Part shown: positions 45,975 through 55,522 of the stretch, piece by piece
How positions within the stretch are numbered: position 1 is the first letter of the stretch
Layout: the number at the start of each line of letters is the position of its first letter
DNA from: Photobacterium obscurum
GTDB lineage: Bacteria; Pseudomonadota; Gammaproteobacteria; Enterobacterales; Vibrionaceae
DNA: 64,000 bases
Direction of reading: 5' to 3'
Assembly (NCBI RefSeq): GCF_026191635.1
Contig: NZ_JAKRRW010000013.1
Coordinates: 88,428-152,427 of the forward strand
The notes under the pieces: generated by a model
What the model saw: the letters and a program-made list of their open reading frames with translations, nothing else
What the model was told of the DNA's origin: nothing
Databases searched by the model: none
Translations under genes and position numbers: made by a program

Positions 45975-47288
45975 ATGACTAAATCTTCGTTAAAACTTGC
46001 CATCATCGGGGGAGGGAGCAGCTATACTCCCGAACTCATTGAAGGTGTTCTAAAAAGGCTTGATCACTTACCGGTCAAAGAGATCCATTTTGTCGATATC
46101 GAGGCTGGTCAGAATAAGCTAGAGATCATTGTCGACCTGGCACGACGGATGGTTGAGAAAGTGGGGGCAGATATAACCCTAAAGGCTTCTTTGGATCGCC
46201 GTGCTGCGATTAAAGAGGCTGACTTTGTGATGACTCAGTTTCGGGTTGGTGGACTTCAGGCTCGTGCGAGTGACGAGCGTATTCCCCTAAAATATGATGT
46301 GATTGGGCAAGAGACGACCGGTCCGGGCGGTTTTGCCAAAGCACTCCGTACAATCCCTGTGATCCTTGATATTTGCAACGATATTGAAGAGCTGGCACCA
46401 AACGCCTGGATGCTGAACTTTACTAATCCTGCAGGTCTGGTGACAGAAGCCGTACAGAAATATACCAAGGTCAAGACCATTGGCCTTTGCAATGTGCCTG
46501 TGTCGATGGAGATGATGATCGCCGAGATGATGGGCTGTTCGCCAGACAAGTTAACCTTGGAATGTGCTGGGCTGAATCATTTGCTCTGGGCACATCGAGC
46601 CTGGTTGGATGGGAAAGATGTTACGGCTGAGGTTTTGGGTAAGGTCGGTGATGGTGCAAACTTCAGTATGACGAATATTTTTGAGGAGCCCTGGGATCCG
46701 GTGTTCCTTAAAGCATTAGGGGCGATTCCGTGCCCATATCATCGCTATTTTTACCAAACTGACGCCATGCTTGCCGAAGAGAAGGGATCGGCTGAGCGTG
46801 ACGGAACACGGGCCGAGCAAGTGATGGCAACCGAACGTGAACTGTTTGAACTGTATCAAGATACCAGCCTTGACCAAAAGCCGGAACAGCTTGAGCAACG
46901 TGGCGGAGCTTACTACTCTGATGCTTCCCTGAATCTGGTGGATGCAATTTACAACGACTTAAATACGATCCATGTTGTCAATGTACGTAACAATGGGACC
47001 ATTGCCGGCCTACCTGACGATGCGGTGATCGAGTGTAGTGCCGTGGTCGGTAACTGGGGGGCTCGGCCTTTAGCGGTTGGACACTTGAGCCCGGCGGTGA
47101 GCGGCTTGGTTCATCAGGTTAAGGCTTATGAACAACTGACGGTCGAGGCTGCTGTTCATGGTGATTATGATCAAGCTTTCATGGCGTTAGCCAATAATCC
47201 CCTGGTGCCAGATATCAAGCGAGCCAAGGCAATACTGGACGATATATTGAAAGCCAATCATGACTATTTGCCTCAATTTAGTCACTAG
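45975..47288 (+). CDS. chbF: GH4 family 6-phospho-beta-glycosidase
   Basis: ChbF hydrolyses the phosphorylated disaccharide brought in by the PTS, using an NAD- and metal-dependent redox mechanism peculiar to glycoside hydrolase family 4. The 437-residue protein has the nucleotide motif IIGGGSSYTPELIE near residue 10, the NFTNPAG block, the metal-binding cysteine in CNVPVSM and the GLNHLLW motif. EQRGGAYYSDA closes the active-site region. It is similar in length to E. coli ChbF (450). The substrate is probably monodeacetylated or native chitobiose 6-phosphate. Confidence 0.94.
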   Translation: MTKSSLKLAIIGGGSSYTPELIEGVLKRLDHLPVKEIHFVDIEAGQNKLEIIVDLARRMVEKVGADITLKASLDRRAAIKEADFVMTQFRVGGLQARASDERIPLKYDVIGQETTGPGGFAKALRTIPVILDICNDIEELAPNAWMLNFTNPAGLVTEAVQKYTKVKTIGLCNVPVSMEMMIAEMMGCSPDKLTLECAGLNHLLWAHRAWLDGKDVTAEVLGKVGDGANFSMTNIFEEPWDPVFLKALGAIPCPYHRYFYQTDAMLAEEKGSAERDGTRAEQVMATERELFELYQDTSLDQKPEQLEQRGGAYYSDASLNLVDAIYNDLNTIHVVNVRNNGTIAGLPDDAVIECSAVVGNWGARPLAVGHLSPAVSGLVHQVKAYEQLTVEAAVHGDYDQAFMALANNPLVPDIKRAKAILDDILKANHDYLPQFSH

Positions 47289-47299
47289 AGTCTGAACGG

Positions 47300-47344
47300 G
47301 AGAGCAGTAGTCGAAACATGATATTGCTGCTCTCATTTTAGGTG
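47300..47344 (+). other. intercistronic hairpin between chbF and chbG
   Basis: GAGAGCAG and CTGCTCTC form an eight-base stem across a long loop, followed by ATTTTA. It is the third hairpin in this operon. Confidence 0.45.
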
Positions 47345-47349
47345 AAGTT

Positions 47350-48087
47350 ATGTATGTAATTTTTAACGCCGATGATTTTGGCTTAACCCCTGGAGTCAAT
47401 CTTGGTATTGCAGAGGCATCTCAGTCCGGGGTGGTTCGCTCAACCACGATGATGGTGGATATGGCTGCTGAAAAGCATGCCGTTCAATTAGCTTCTTCCA
47501 GCTCTTTATTTAAGGTTGGGCTTCATGTGCGGCTCACTGCGGGAGTCCCTTTGACTGAAGCCCCGTGTTTGGTTGGCGATAACGGACGTTTCTTGCAGAA
47601 AGAGAATTTTTGGTCGAAGCGTGATTTTTCCGAGCAGCAGATTGCCGATGAAGTGACCGCGCAAATTGAGCATTTTCTTGCAACTGGGCTGAGTCTAAGC
47701 CATATCGATAGCCATCATCATGCCCATATGCATCCGCAGGTTTTTCCCGTGGTACAAGAAATAGCGAGCGGGTATCAGGTTCCATTGAGAGCGAGTGGCT
47801 ATCACAGTAAGACGGCAAGTGATTGTCGATATGTCTTTGATGACGGATTTTATGGCAGTGCTCTCTGTTTGGATAAGCTGTTGCATCTCATCGAAAAGCA
47901 TCATGGTAACTGTGATGTTTTGGAGGTCATGTGCCATCCGGCGTATATCGACCAGCCTCTTATTGAGGCCAGTGCTTACCATGCTGAAAGAGCTCAGGAG
48001 CTTGATATTCTTACCGACAAAAGACTACTCGAAGCACTCGATGATCTTGATATTAAGCTCAGTGACTTTTCAATTCTTGTGTCATGA
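47350..48087 (+). CDS. chbG: chitooligosaccharide deacetylase ChbG
   Basis: ChbG (YdjC family) removes one acetyl group from chitobiose 6-phosphate so that the product can be used by ChbF and can induce the operon in E. coli. The 245-residue protein has the metal and catalytic motifs NADDFGL at residues 6-12 and HIDSHHHAHMHP near 118, plus VMCHPAYID near 195. It ends the operon. In E. coli the same gene also follows chbF, but the regulator there is AraC-type rather than LacI-type. Confidence 0.93.
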   Translation: MYVIFNADDFGLTPGVNLGIAEASQSGVVRSTTMMVDMAAEKHAVQLASSSSLFKVGLHVRLTAGVPLTEAPCLVGDNGRFLQKENFWSKRDFSEQQIADEVTAQIEHFLATGLSLSHIDSHHHAHMHPQVFPVVQEIASGYQVPLRASGYHSKTASDCRYVFDDGFYGSALCLDKLLHLIEKHHGNCDVLEVMCHPAYIDQPLIEASAYHAERAQELDILTDKRLLEALDDLDIKLSDFSILVS

Positions 48088-48361
48088 GACCCTCTCGTAG
48101 GGCTGTGGAATAGTGCTATGGCGCTGGGCAGGTATGCTCGCTTTAGCATTGGCTTCTATCTCGAATAAGAAAATAGCGGCTGTCAGTATCGTGTCATCCC
48201 CCCTTGTCACCGATGCGAATTACTGTCAGCTTGCTATAAATCGAGAGTGAGTATTTTGATGTTTATTGTATCTTCATGTGGTTAGGCTGAATACAATAGC
48301 CGGGGAATATGGAGTGTTGGTTTATCGGCCGAGTATCGGCTTGAAGGGTAGTACATTTATC

Positions 48362-49372
48362 ATGGCAAGCATTAAAGATGTCGCCTCCCTGGCAGGTGTT
48401 CATCGTTCAACGGTATCGCGGATCATTAATGGTGAAGGTCAGTTTCGTTCAGATACGAAACGGAAAGTCGAGCAGGCGATGGCCGAGTTGAACTATCGTC
48501 CGAGTGCAATAGCGCGCTCTCTTGCAACGGCTTCATCAAATATGACTGGTCTATTGGTTACCTACTATACCGGTGGTTTCTTTGGGGCAATGATGGATCA
48601 GGTTCAGGCTGAGCTAGATTTGCATAACAAGTTTTTGATTACTGCTCAGGGACATCATAGTGCAGAGGGCGAGCGCGAGGCGATTCGCCGTTTTCACGCT
48701 CTTCGTTGCGAGGGGTATGTACTGAATAGTCGCCACCTCAGTGATAATGAATTACGGGAGTTGGCGCAAGAGCCTACACCCTTTGTGTTGCTCGATCGTA
48801 CCGTCGAAGGCCTAGAATCGAGATGCATCACGTTCGACCATACCCAGGCTGGGGTGATGGCGGTTAATCATTTGCTCGGCCAAGGGCACAAGAAAATTGC
48901 CTGTATATCTGGCCCGCTTAACCGTACCAATAGCCGGCAACGTTTTCAGGGCTATGTTAATGCGCTAGCAGAGGCTGGTATTGCCTTTGACCCGAGCCTG
49001 TGCGCGGAAGGTAACTACGGGCGAGAAAGTGGTTATGTTGCAGCCCAACAAATCTACCAGGCTCATCCGGAGATCACGGCACTGTTTTCCTGTAGTGAAG
49101 AGATGACCGGGGGAGCTTTGCAGTTTTTTCATGAAAACAAGGTGGCTGTCCCGCAGCAGGTTTCACTGATCAGCTTCGATAGTATCGATCTTTGTGCTAG
49201 CTTCTATCCAACGGTTTCTGCGGTTCATTTCCCGATTAGCGATATGGCCCGGCTTGCTGTTGAGGTGTTGATAAGCCAGATCAAGCATGAAGAGATCGAG
49301 CTCAACCGTCAATTTGAACCACAGCTTCGAATTCGCAATGGTGATTGCTGCCTTTCGTTAGGCGAAGGGTAA
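48362..49372 (+). CDS. LacI family regulator of the chb operon
   Basis: A 336-residue LacI/GalR protein. The helix-turn-helix begins at once (ASIKDVASLAGVHRSTVSRIINGEG), the hinge helix reads NYRPSAIARSLA, and the rest is a periplasmic-binding-protein-like sugar sensor. The ATG at 48362 starts the canonical N-terminus, although an AAGGG site is 13 bases away. It sits directly behind the chb genes, and the palindrome at 43734 is its likely operator. The inducer is probably a phosphorylated chito-sugar. Confidence 0.92.
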   Translation: MASIKDVASLAGVHRSTVSRIINGEGQFRSDTKRKVEQAMAELNYRPSAIARSLATASSNMTGLLVTYYTGGFFGAMMDQVQAELDLHNKFLITAQGHHSAEGEREAIRRFHALRCEGYVLNSRHLSDNELRELAQEPTPFVLLDRTVEGLESRCITFDHTQAGVMAVNHLLGQGHKKIACISGPLNRTNSRQRFQGYVNALAEAGIAFDPSLCAEGNYGRESGYVAAQQIYQAHPEITALFSCSEEMTGGALQFFHENKVAVPQQVSLISFDSIDLCASFYPTVSAVHFPISDMARLAVEVLISQIKHEEIELNRQFEPQLRIRNGDCCLSLGEG

Positions 49373-49475
49373 AGTACTATAGAGATGATGTGCCATATAG
49401 GGGATGGCAGATATGCAAATAATTTAAAAAAAAGGTAGGCATATCAATCCAGTATTCGTATAATGCCCTACATCT

Positions 49476-49560
49476 GCCCGAGTGGTGAAATTGGTATACA
49501 CGACGGATTCAAAATCCGTTTCCTTCGGGAGTGACGGTTCAAGTCCGTCCTCGGGCACCA
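49476..49560 (+). tRNA. tRNA-Leu (CAA), second copy
   Basis: Base-for-base identical to the tRNA at 40320-40404, including the encoded CCA. A TATAAT lies at 49459-49464, without a clear -35. The two copies are direct repeats 9,156 bp apart. Confidence 0.98.
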
Positions 49561-49570
49561 AGATTCAATA

Positions 49571-49602
49571 ACAAAGCCTCAGCTAACGCTGGGGCTTTGT
49601 TG
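49571..49602 (+). terminator. terminator after the second tRNA-Leu
   Basis: ACAAAGCCTCAGC and GCTGGGGCTTTGT pair (one G-U) around TAAC, a sequence variant of the terminator after the first copy. Confidence 0.75.
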
Positions 49603-49751
49603 TTTCTGCGTGCTGAAAACACGTTTTTACTGCTTTTATCCCCGCGTTACCGTGCCTGTCAGAAAAAAATTAAAGAATACGCTTGCCAAACAACACACAT
49701 CATTTACTAATAACAGGATACGCAGAATAACAATACAGGAGTAGAAGTAGT

Positions 49752-50552
49752 ATGCGAGCAGCGAATCCTGAGTATTTACTGGCAGCACTGAGGAGTATTA
49801 TTAAGGCTAAGGGGTTAACCTATAGAGAGCTCGCAGATAGGTTGGGTGTCCCCCTGTCGACATTCAAACGGCATTTGTATAGCCCGAATATAACCCTCGA
49901 AAAGTTATTGGATTACTGCCAGGAAGCGGATACTACTCTGGAAGAGCTTCAGAAACTGGCAATCAAACTCCAGCATGACAACGATAGCTTTTTTAGCCAA
50001 ACCCAAGATGAAATTTTCTACCTTTTTCCGCAGCTTTATGATTTTTATCGGGAGCTACGGCATTTACGTAATCAGGACAGTTATGACCATATGCGGAAAA
50101 AGTATGGTCTGGACAAAACCTCTACGTATGCATATTTGCGCGCGCTAGAAATGCTAGGTCTGGTAAAGCTGGCTGAAGATAACAAAATTCAGTTAATCGG
50201 CCCCTTATACTACCGCTTTTCCGATGACTCCAAGTTAAGTGACAAATACAAGGATATTCTCAAGGAGCAAGCACTGGAAAACCCTAACTGCGTGCGGGTA
50301 GGCTTCTCCCGAATGTACCTGAAGGAAGAGCAACTGGAGGCCCTGAATCAGTTGCTTGCTAAGGAGGTGCTGAAGTACCACAGCGAGAATATGCAAAATT
50401 GCTTAACTGAGAAAGAATTACTCCGCAATGTGCTGCTGTTTGTTACCCAGCACCAGCCATTAACATTTTCTGACGGCATTAGTACTCTACCCAATTCTTT
50501 TTTGCAGGATGTCAAAGTCGCCATTGAGCAGTTCGAAGAGCAGGGAGCATAA
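49752..50552 (+). CDS. XRE family transcriptional regulator
   Basis: The 266-residue protein begins with a Cro/C1-type helix-turn-helix (ALRSIIKAKGLTYRELADRLGVPLSTFKRHL, residues about 12-43). The remaining 220 residues contain a second possible winged-helix stretch (DKTSTYAYLRALEMLGLVKLAEDNKIQLI). AGGAG lies ten bases before the ATG. No ligand domain is recognisable. It converges with the peptide ABC transporter genes, only 35 bp from the last of them, and follows the second tRNA-Leu, so targets cannot be assigned from context. Confidence 0.82.
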   Translation: MRAANPEYLLAALRSIIKAKGLTYRELADRLGVPLSTFKRHLYSPNITLEKLLDYCQEADTTLEELQKLAIKLQHDNDSFFSQTQDEIFYLFPQLYDFYRELRHLRNQDSYDHMRKKYGLDKTSTYAYLRALEMLGLVKLAEDNKIQLIGPLYYRFSDDSKLSDKYKDILKEQALENPNCVRVGFSRMYLKEEQLEALNQLLAKEVLKYHSENMQNCLTEKELLRNVLLFVTQHQPLTFSDGISTLPNSFLQDVKVAIEQFEEQGA

Positions 50553-50587
50553 ATACTCCCCCGCTAAATGAGTGAAGGCAAGCCACC

Positions 50588-51559
50588 TCAGGTTGATGAT
50601 GCCTGATGACAGGCGACGAGATGTTGCTTGCTCTTCTGCGTCAAAGTCGGATAAGTGTTTTGGCACGTACTTTCGGCTTGTGGGCACCGTGATGCAAAGT
50701 GACACCCGGGCGGAGGGGCCATGGGGGATGGTACATCGCCCTCCAGCATGACTCGCTTGCCACGCTGACGCGGATCCGGGATGGGGATCGCTGAGATGAG
50801 CGCCTTGGTGTAAGGGTGTTGCGGGTTGCTAAACAGTGTTTCTGTATCGCTGAGCTCAACAATTCGCCCCAGATACATCACGGCGATCTTGTCTGAGATA
50901 TGACGGACAACCGATAGGTCGTGAGCGATGAAGATCAAGGCCAGATTCATCTGTTTTTGAAGATCAAGCAGCAGGTTGATGATCTGCGATTGTACCGAAA
51001 CATCCAGTGCGGATACCGCTTCGTCGCAGACAATCAGTTTCGGGTTGAGTGCGATTGCCCGTGCGATGCCGATCCGCTGGCGTTGCCCGCCGGAAAATTC
51101 GTGCGGATATCGGTTGGCCGCAGATACCGGCAGCCCGACTTTCTGCAACAGCTCTTTGACCCAGGCTTCTCGTTCTTCCGGCAGGCCGATGTTGTGGATT
51201 TCAAACGGCTCAGCGATGATGGTGCCTATGGTATGACGGCTGTTAAGACTCTCCATTGGATCCTGAAAAATAATCTGCATCTCTTTGCGCAGGGATACCA
51301 TTTCTGACGGGCTCAGATGAGTGATGTCTTGTCCGTTGTAGATGATCTGTCCGGCTGTTGGCTCATGAAGTTTGAGCAGGGTTCGCCCTACAGAGCTTTT
51401 TCCGCAGCCTGATTCACCTACCAGACCAAGGGTTTCGCCTGCCTTGACGTCGAATGACACACCGTCGACAGCATAAACGTATTTGGGTTTGCGAAACAGC
51501 GAGCCTCGCAGTGCGTAGTGCTGTTTCAAATCGACGAGTTTAAGAATCGTTTCAGGCAT
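50588..51559 (-). CDS. peptide ABC transporter ATPase, OppF type
   Basis: A 323-residue ATPase powering the adjoining permeases. Walker A is GESGCGKSS, the ABC signature [13 protein letters not shown], Walker [13 protein letters not shown], and the C-terminal oligopeptide-transporter extension has cysteines in [11 protein letters not shown]. The start overlaps the upstream ATPase gene by eight bases. In E. coli the YejABEF system has both ATPases fused in YejF. Here they are separate genes. Confidence 0.94.
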   Translation of the reverse strand: MPETILKLVDLKQHYALRGSLFRKPKYVYAVDGVSFDVKAGETLGLVGESGCGKSSVGRTLLKLHEPTAGQIIYNGQDITHLSPSEMVSLRKEMQIIFQDPMESLNSRHTIGTIIAEPFEIHNIGLPEEREAWVKELLQKVGLPVSAANRYPHEFSGGQRQRIGIARAIALNPKLIVCDEAVSALDVSVQSQIINLLLDLQKQMNLALIFIAHDLSVVRHISDKIAVMYLGRIVELSDTETLFSNPQHPYTKALISAIPIPDPRQRGKRVMLEGDVPSPMAPPPGCHFASRCPQAESTCQNTYPTLTQKSKQHLVACHQASST

Positions 51560-52550
51560 TGTTGACCTCGTTTATCTTCAGGCAACTGACGAAGTGCTTT
51601 TGTGACACCGTTTGTGGCTGCGGTACGGTTTCGCCACAATGTTCGTTCTGGTAGTAACAGCGGTTACGGAAGCGGCAGCCAGATGGCATCTCTTTAAGGT
51701 GGGGGACTGAGCCCGGGATGGTATTCAGCTTGGTTTTCGGTTTATCCTCAATACGCGGAATCGAACGCAGCAGTCCCTGGGTATAAGGGTGCTTGGGAGA
51801 TTCAAACAGGGTGAACACATCCGCCCGTTCCACTACCCGGCCGGCATACATCACCACTACCTCATCACACATTTCGGCAACAACGCCCAAATCGTGGGTA
51901 ATGAAGATAATGGCCATGTTGTTTTCTTCCTGGATGGAGCGCATCAGCTCTAGGATCTGGGCCTGAACGGTGACATCCAGAGCCGTAGTCGGTTCATCAG
52001 CTATCAGGATGTCCGGTTTACAGGCCAGAGCCATGGCAATCATCACCCGTTGGCGCATTCCGCCGGAAAGTTCATGAGGATAGACATGGAAGCGTTGCTC
52101 GGCTGCCGGAATGCCGACCCGCTGCAGCATATCAATCGCCGCTTGTTTACGTTCGGTTTTGGAAAACTCCGGCCGGTGCAGCTCATAGACTTCACACAGT
52201 TGGCGGCCGACTGAATGCACAGGGTTCAGGGCGGTCATCGGATCCTGGAAAATCATTGAGATCCGCGCTCCGCGAGTGCGGTAGAGATCTTCCGGGACCA
52301 TGCTGACCAGATCGGTGCCATTATAGGTAATGGAGCCCGCAGTCACTTTTCCATAAGGTCGGGGTAGCAGCCCCATAATGGAAGCAGCGGTGACGCTTTT
52401 ACCACAACCAGACTCTCCGACAACCCCGATGGTTTTGCCTTTGGCGACACTGAATGAGACGCCGTCCAGTACTTTAATTTCCCCTTCATCGGTTGAGAAG
52501 GTGGTTTCCAGATCCTTGATAGTCAGGATATCGTTATTGTTACTACTCAT
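51552..52550 (-). CDS. peptide ABC transporter ATPase, OppD type
   Basis: A 332-residue ATPase with Walker [14 protein letters not shown], signature [14 protein letters not shown], Walker [13 protein letters not shown] and the C-terminal [14 protein letters not shown] cysteine region of oligopeptide transporters. It is the fourth gene of a five-gene unit, yejB-yejE-yejA-oppD-oppF-like, with 14 bp before it and an eight-base overlap after it. It presumably forms a heterodimer with its neighbour. Confidence 0.94.
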   Translation of the reverse strand: MSSNNNDILTIKDLETTFSTDEGEIKVLDGVSFSVAKGKTIGVVGESGCGKSVTAASIMGLLPRPYGKVTAGSITYNGTDLVSMVPEDLYRTRGARISMIFQDPMTALNPVHSVGRQLCEVYELHRPEFSKTERKQAAIDMLQRVGIPAAEQRFHVYPHELSGGMRQRVMIAMALACKPDILIADEPTTALDVTVQAQILELMRSIQEENNMAIIFITHDLGVVAEMCDEVVVMYAGRVVERADVFTLFESPKHPYTQGLLRSIPRIEDKPKTKLNTIPGSVPHLKEMPSGCRFRNRCYYQNEHCGETVPQPQTVSQKHFVSCLKINEVNNA

Positions 52551-52564
52551 TGTGTGGCATTTCC

Positions 52565-54373
52565 TTATCCCTGAACGAAACGTTTGTCGATGAGAGTGAC
52601 AGGCTCAAAGGACTTGTCGTCATCCAGGGCTTCCTTGGTCGCTCTTTTCTCGTCAAGGTCAATCCAGAACAGGCCGAATTCCATCTTGCTGGCATCAAGG
52701 ATATCGCGGGATAACGCGGTGCCCAGGCCTTGAGGCAGCTTGACATAACGCCAGTGGGAACCTCGGGAGAACGGCACCGAATAGGTTGGTATCACGCAGT
52801 TGCAGTCAGCGATTTTTTGCTGGATTTGCCGTGATATCTCCGCCTTTTTGCTGACATCAAATTCGGTGTCAAACGCTTCAATTAACTTGTCCATCTCCGG
52901 GTTGGCATAGTTGGTGAAGTTATTGGTTTGCGGATGTGCATTTGATGAGTGGAAGTACTGCCAGTAAACAGGCAGTGCGCTCGTGCCCATACCCAGGAAG
53001 GCAGCCTGATGTTTTTTCTCAAGAAGTGACTTGAAGCCGGTAGCACCGTCAACCAATTTGAGCTCAAGATCCAGACCGGCTTTTTTTGCTTCTTCCTTCA
53101 GTACCACCACCCGGGCTGTGTGCATTTTGCTCAGATAGGTCAGAGTGATGGCAAGGCGTTCGCCCTTCGTATTGATGCGGGTACCGTCGCTGTCCAGACG
53201 GTCGAACCCGGCCTTTTCGAAATATTCGGCGGCCAGTGCCGGATCAAACTTCTTGGCTTTGATGTCCGGGTTATCGTAGTCGCCATAGCCAGAGCCGAAG
53301 CTTTGCTGGTGGGCATAATCTCCGCGCAGGGCGACATCAATCATTTTTCCGACATTCAGAGAGTGGGCAATGCCCTGGCGGATATTGGCATTATCCATCA
53401 GCGGAGCCTGAAGGTTCAGCCATACTCCGGCCGCACCTTGGGGGGACTGGTTGTAAAACCATGACTTCTGAATGTAGCCCTTATCATAGAGCGGTCCTTT
53501 GGCTTTGTTGTGCCATAGTGACGGGAAGACCATGTAATACGCATCCAGCTTGCCTCGCTCGAAATACTTAAGGGCGATATCTGTATCCCGGATCACCTTG
53601 ATGATGATCTTGTCGACGTTGTAGCGATGCTGGTAGTAGCGGTTGGTATATCCCCACCAGTTATCAACTTTCACTAGGTGAACGGCCCGGCCCTTGCGAA
53701 TTTTACCAACTTTGTACGGTCCGGTAGTCGGCTCGGCTTTCCAGTTATAGCGACGTATGAAATCTTTCGGAAGCTGACCGCCCGGATAGAAGTGTGCCGG
53801 TTTAGGCATAATATTTAGCCGCATGATCAGCTCATCGTCAGCCAGTTGATCGGCGGAGTGGAGGGCAAAGGTGTAGTTGTCATAGACCGTGATCCCCGCC
53901 ACTTTGTTGGTGAAGTAATCTTTGTACCAAGGCGCCTTGGCGTGCTCGCTTCTCATGTAATCGAACACAAAGGCAAAGTCCCGGCTAGTGATTGGCTCGC
54001 CGTCGGTCCAGCGTGCACTTTCATCGATCCGAAAGTAGAGGGTTTTGTGGTCGTCACCAAAGGCCCACTCTTTTGCAATAGCTGGCAGAAACTGTCGGGT
54101 GTTCGGCTGCTGCTGGAGCAGAGCTGGGTTGCCATCAAGTAAAAAGGCCCGAAAGCTTCCGTTAGAATCGGGGCCGATAGTTCGCAACGTCAGCGGAAAG
54201 CTTGAAATATGTAACCGGTAAGTGCCGCCTGCTTTGGCCCGGCTGTCGGCAAACAGCGGCTGCTCCGGATTAGAAATCCAGTTCAGGCCCGACGGGAGCT
54301 CTGCTGTCAGCCCCTTGCCCTGGCACAGTACCGTAATGACTGCGAGCAGAGAGGCCATCCAAAATTGTCTCAT
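52565..54373 (-). CDS. YejA-like extracellular solute-binding protein
   Basis: A periplasmic substrate-binding protein of 602 residues, SBP family 5, with a signal peptide (FWMASLLAVITVLCQGKGLTA). The size and features such as the FRIDESARWTDGEPITSRDFAFVFDYM segment resemble E. coli YejA, which captures peptides including microcin C-type compounds. The ATG ending at 54373 follows TGGAG. Here the binding-protein gene lies in the middle of the operon rather than at the start as in E. coli yejABEF. The ligand is unknown. Confidence 0.9.
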   Translation of the reverse strand: MRQFWMASLLAVITVLCQGKGLTAELPSGLNWISNPEQPLFADSRAKAGGTYRLHISSFPLTLRTIGPDSNGSFRAFLLDGNPALLQQQPNTRQFLPAIAKEWAFGDDHKTLYFRIDESARWTDGEPITSRDFAFVFDYMRSEHAKAPWYKDYFTNKVAGITVYDNYTFALHSADQLADDELIMRLNIMPKPAHFYPGGQLPKDFIRRYNWKAEPTTGPYKVGKIRKGRAVHLVKVDNWWGYTNRYYQHRYNVDKIIIKVIRDTDIALKYFERGKLDAYYMVFPSLWHNKAKGPLYDKGYIQKSWFYNQSPQGAAGVWLNLQAPLMDNANIRQGIAHSLNVGKMIDVALRGDYAHQQSFGSGYGDYDNPDIKAKKFDPALAAEYFEKAGFDRLDSDGTRINTKGERLAITLTYLSKMHTARVVVLKEEAKKAGLDLELKLVDGATGFKSLLEKKHQAAFLGMGTSALPVYWQYFHSSNAHPQTNNFTNYANPEMDKLIEAFDTEFDVSKKAEISRQIQQKIADCNCVIPTYSVPFSRGSHWRYVKLPQGLGTALSRDILDASKMEFGLFWIDLDEKRATKEALDDDKSFEPVTLIDKRFVQG

Positions 54374-54475
54374 TGTTTCTCCATACATTTATGTTCTCGG
54401 TGGCTGCCTTGCTACCGTTTTAATGTTGTGGTTTGTATGAACCGTTATCTGTCATGAGCATAGTGCGCCCAGGTA

Positions 54476-55519
54476 TCAGATGTAGCGGGTGTATTTTTTC
54501 GGGTCGAAGGCTTCCCTGACGCCTTCGCCAATGAAGGTCACCATGGTCAGTACCGAAACAATAGCCATGACGACCGAGCCGATGATCCAGTAGGCATCCA
54601 GGTTTGATTTACCCTGTTGCAGCAAGTCACCCCAGCTCGGGGTTGGCGGCATGAGTCCCAGCCCGAGGTAGTCCAATGCGGTTAGCGTGGTGATATTGGC
54701 AACAATGCCGAATGGTGCCAGGGTGATCACCATGACCATGGTATTAGGCAGGATGTGTTTGACGATCACCCGCCACAGGCCTGCTCCCTGAGCCCGGGCT
54801 GCCATAACGTATTCCCGGGCTTTTTCTTTATAGGTCATGGTTCTCATGTACCAGGTAATGCTGATCCAGCCGAACATGACGTTAATCAGAACGAACAGAA
54901 AAAAGCTTGGCTGGATAATCGAGACCATGATCATGATGACGTAGAGGAAGGGCACCATCGACCACACCTCAATGACCCGCTGCATCACCAGATCGAATTT
55001 GCCGCCGAGGTAACCCATCAGTGAGCCAACCAGTACGCCAATGGTGTAGCAGAGTGTCAGGGTCAGCATGGCGAACCAGATAGCGATCCGGAAACCGTAT
55101 ATCAGGCGGGCAAGCACATCTCGGCCTGACTCATCGGTGCCCAGGTAGTGCTGGCTTTCCAGCGAAGGCGGATTCGGCGGGTAGTGCATGCCGTCGAAGT
55201 CTTGCTCGTACGGATTCCAGGGAATAACAGGCATCAGTACCCAGTTCCCTTTCCCTTCTTCGGCAAAGTATTGTTTCAGCTCGCGGTAATTGACCTCGTA
55301 GCCATAGTTAAGGCCGAACATTTCACCGGTTTTTACTTCAGAGTAGGTCGGAAAGTGCAGTTCGCCTTGGTAGGAGACAACTAGAGCCCGGCTGTTAACC
55401 AGAAGTTCTGCGATACAGGAGAGCAGTACCAGGGTTGTTAGGAGTACGAAGGAATAGTAGCTTCGCTTGATGGAGCGGAAGCGGTTAAGTTTCTTTTTGG
55501 TCAGTGGATTTAACGGCAT
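54476..55519 (-). CDS. YejE-like ABC transporter permease
   Basis: A 347-residue inner-membrane permease of the OppC/DppC group. It has an early membrane helix followed by a large periplasmic loop typical of YejE (PPNPPSLESQHYLGTDESGRDVLARLIYG-type region). Later helices carry the coupling motif EYVMAARAQGAGLWRVIVKHILPN, which contacts the ATPases. The adjoining YejB-like gene ends four bases before it, so the two permeases form a heterodimer. Confidence 0.93.
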   Translation of the reverse strand: MPLNPLTKKKLNRFRSIKRSYYSFVLLTTLVLLSCIAELLVNSRALVVSYQGELHFPTYSEVKTGEMFGLNYGYEVNYRELKQYFAEEGKGNWVLMPVIPWNPYEQDFDGMHYPPNPPSLESQHYLGTDESGRDVLARLIYGFRIAIWFAMLTLTLCYTIGVLVGSLMGYLGGKFDLVMQRVIEVWSMVPFLYVIMIMVSIIQPSFFLFVLINVMFGWISITWYMRTMTYKEKAREYVMAARAQGAGLWRVIVKHILPNTMVMVITLAPFGIVANITTLTALDYLGLGLMPPTPSWGDLLQQGKSNLDAYWIIGSVVMAIVSVLTMVTFIGEGVREAFDPKKYTRYI

Positions 55520-55522
55520 GGT

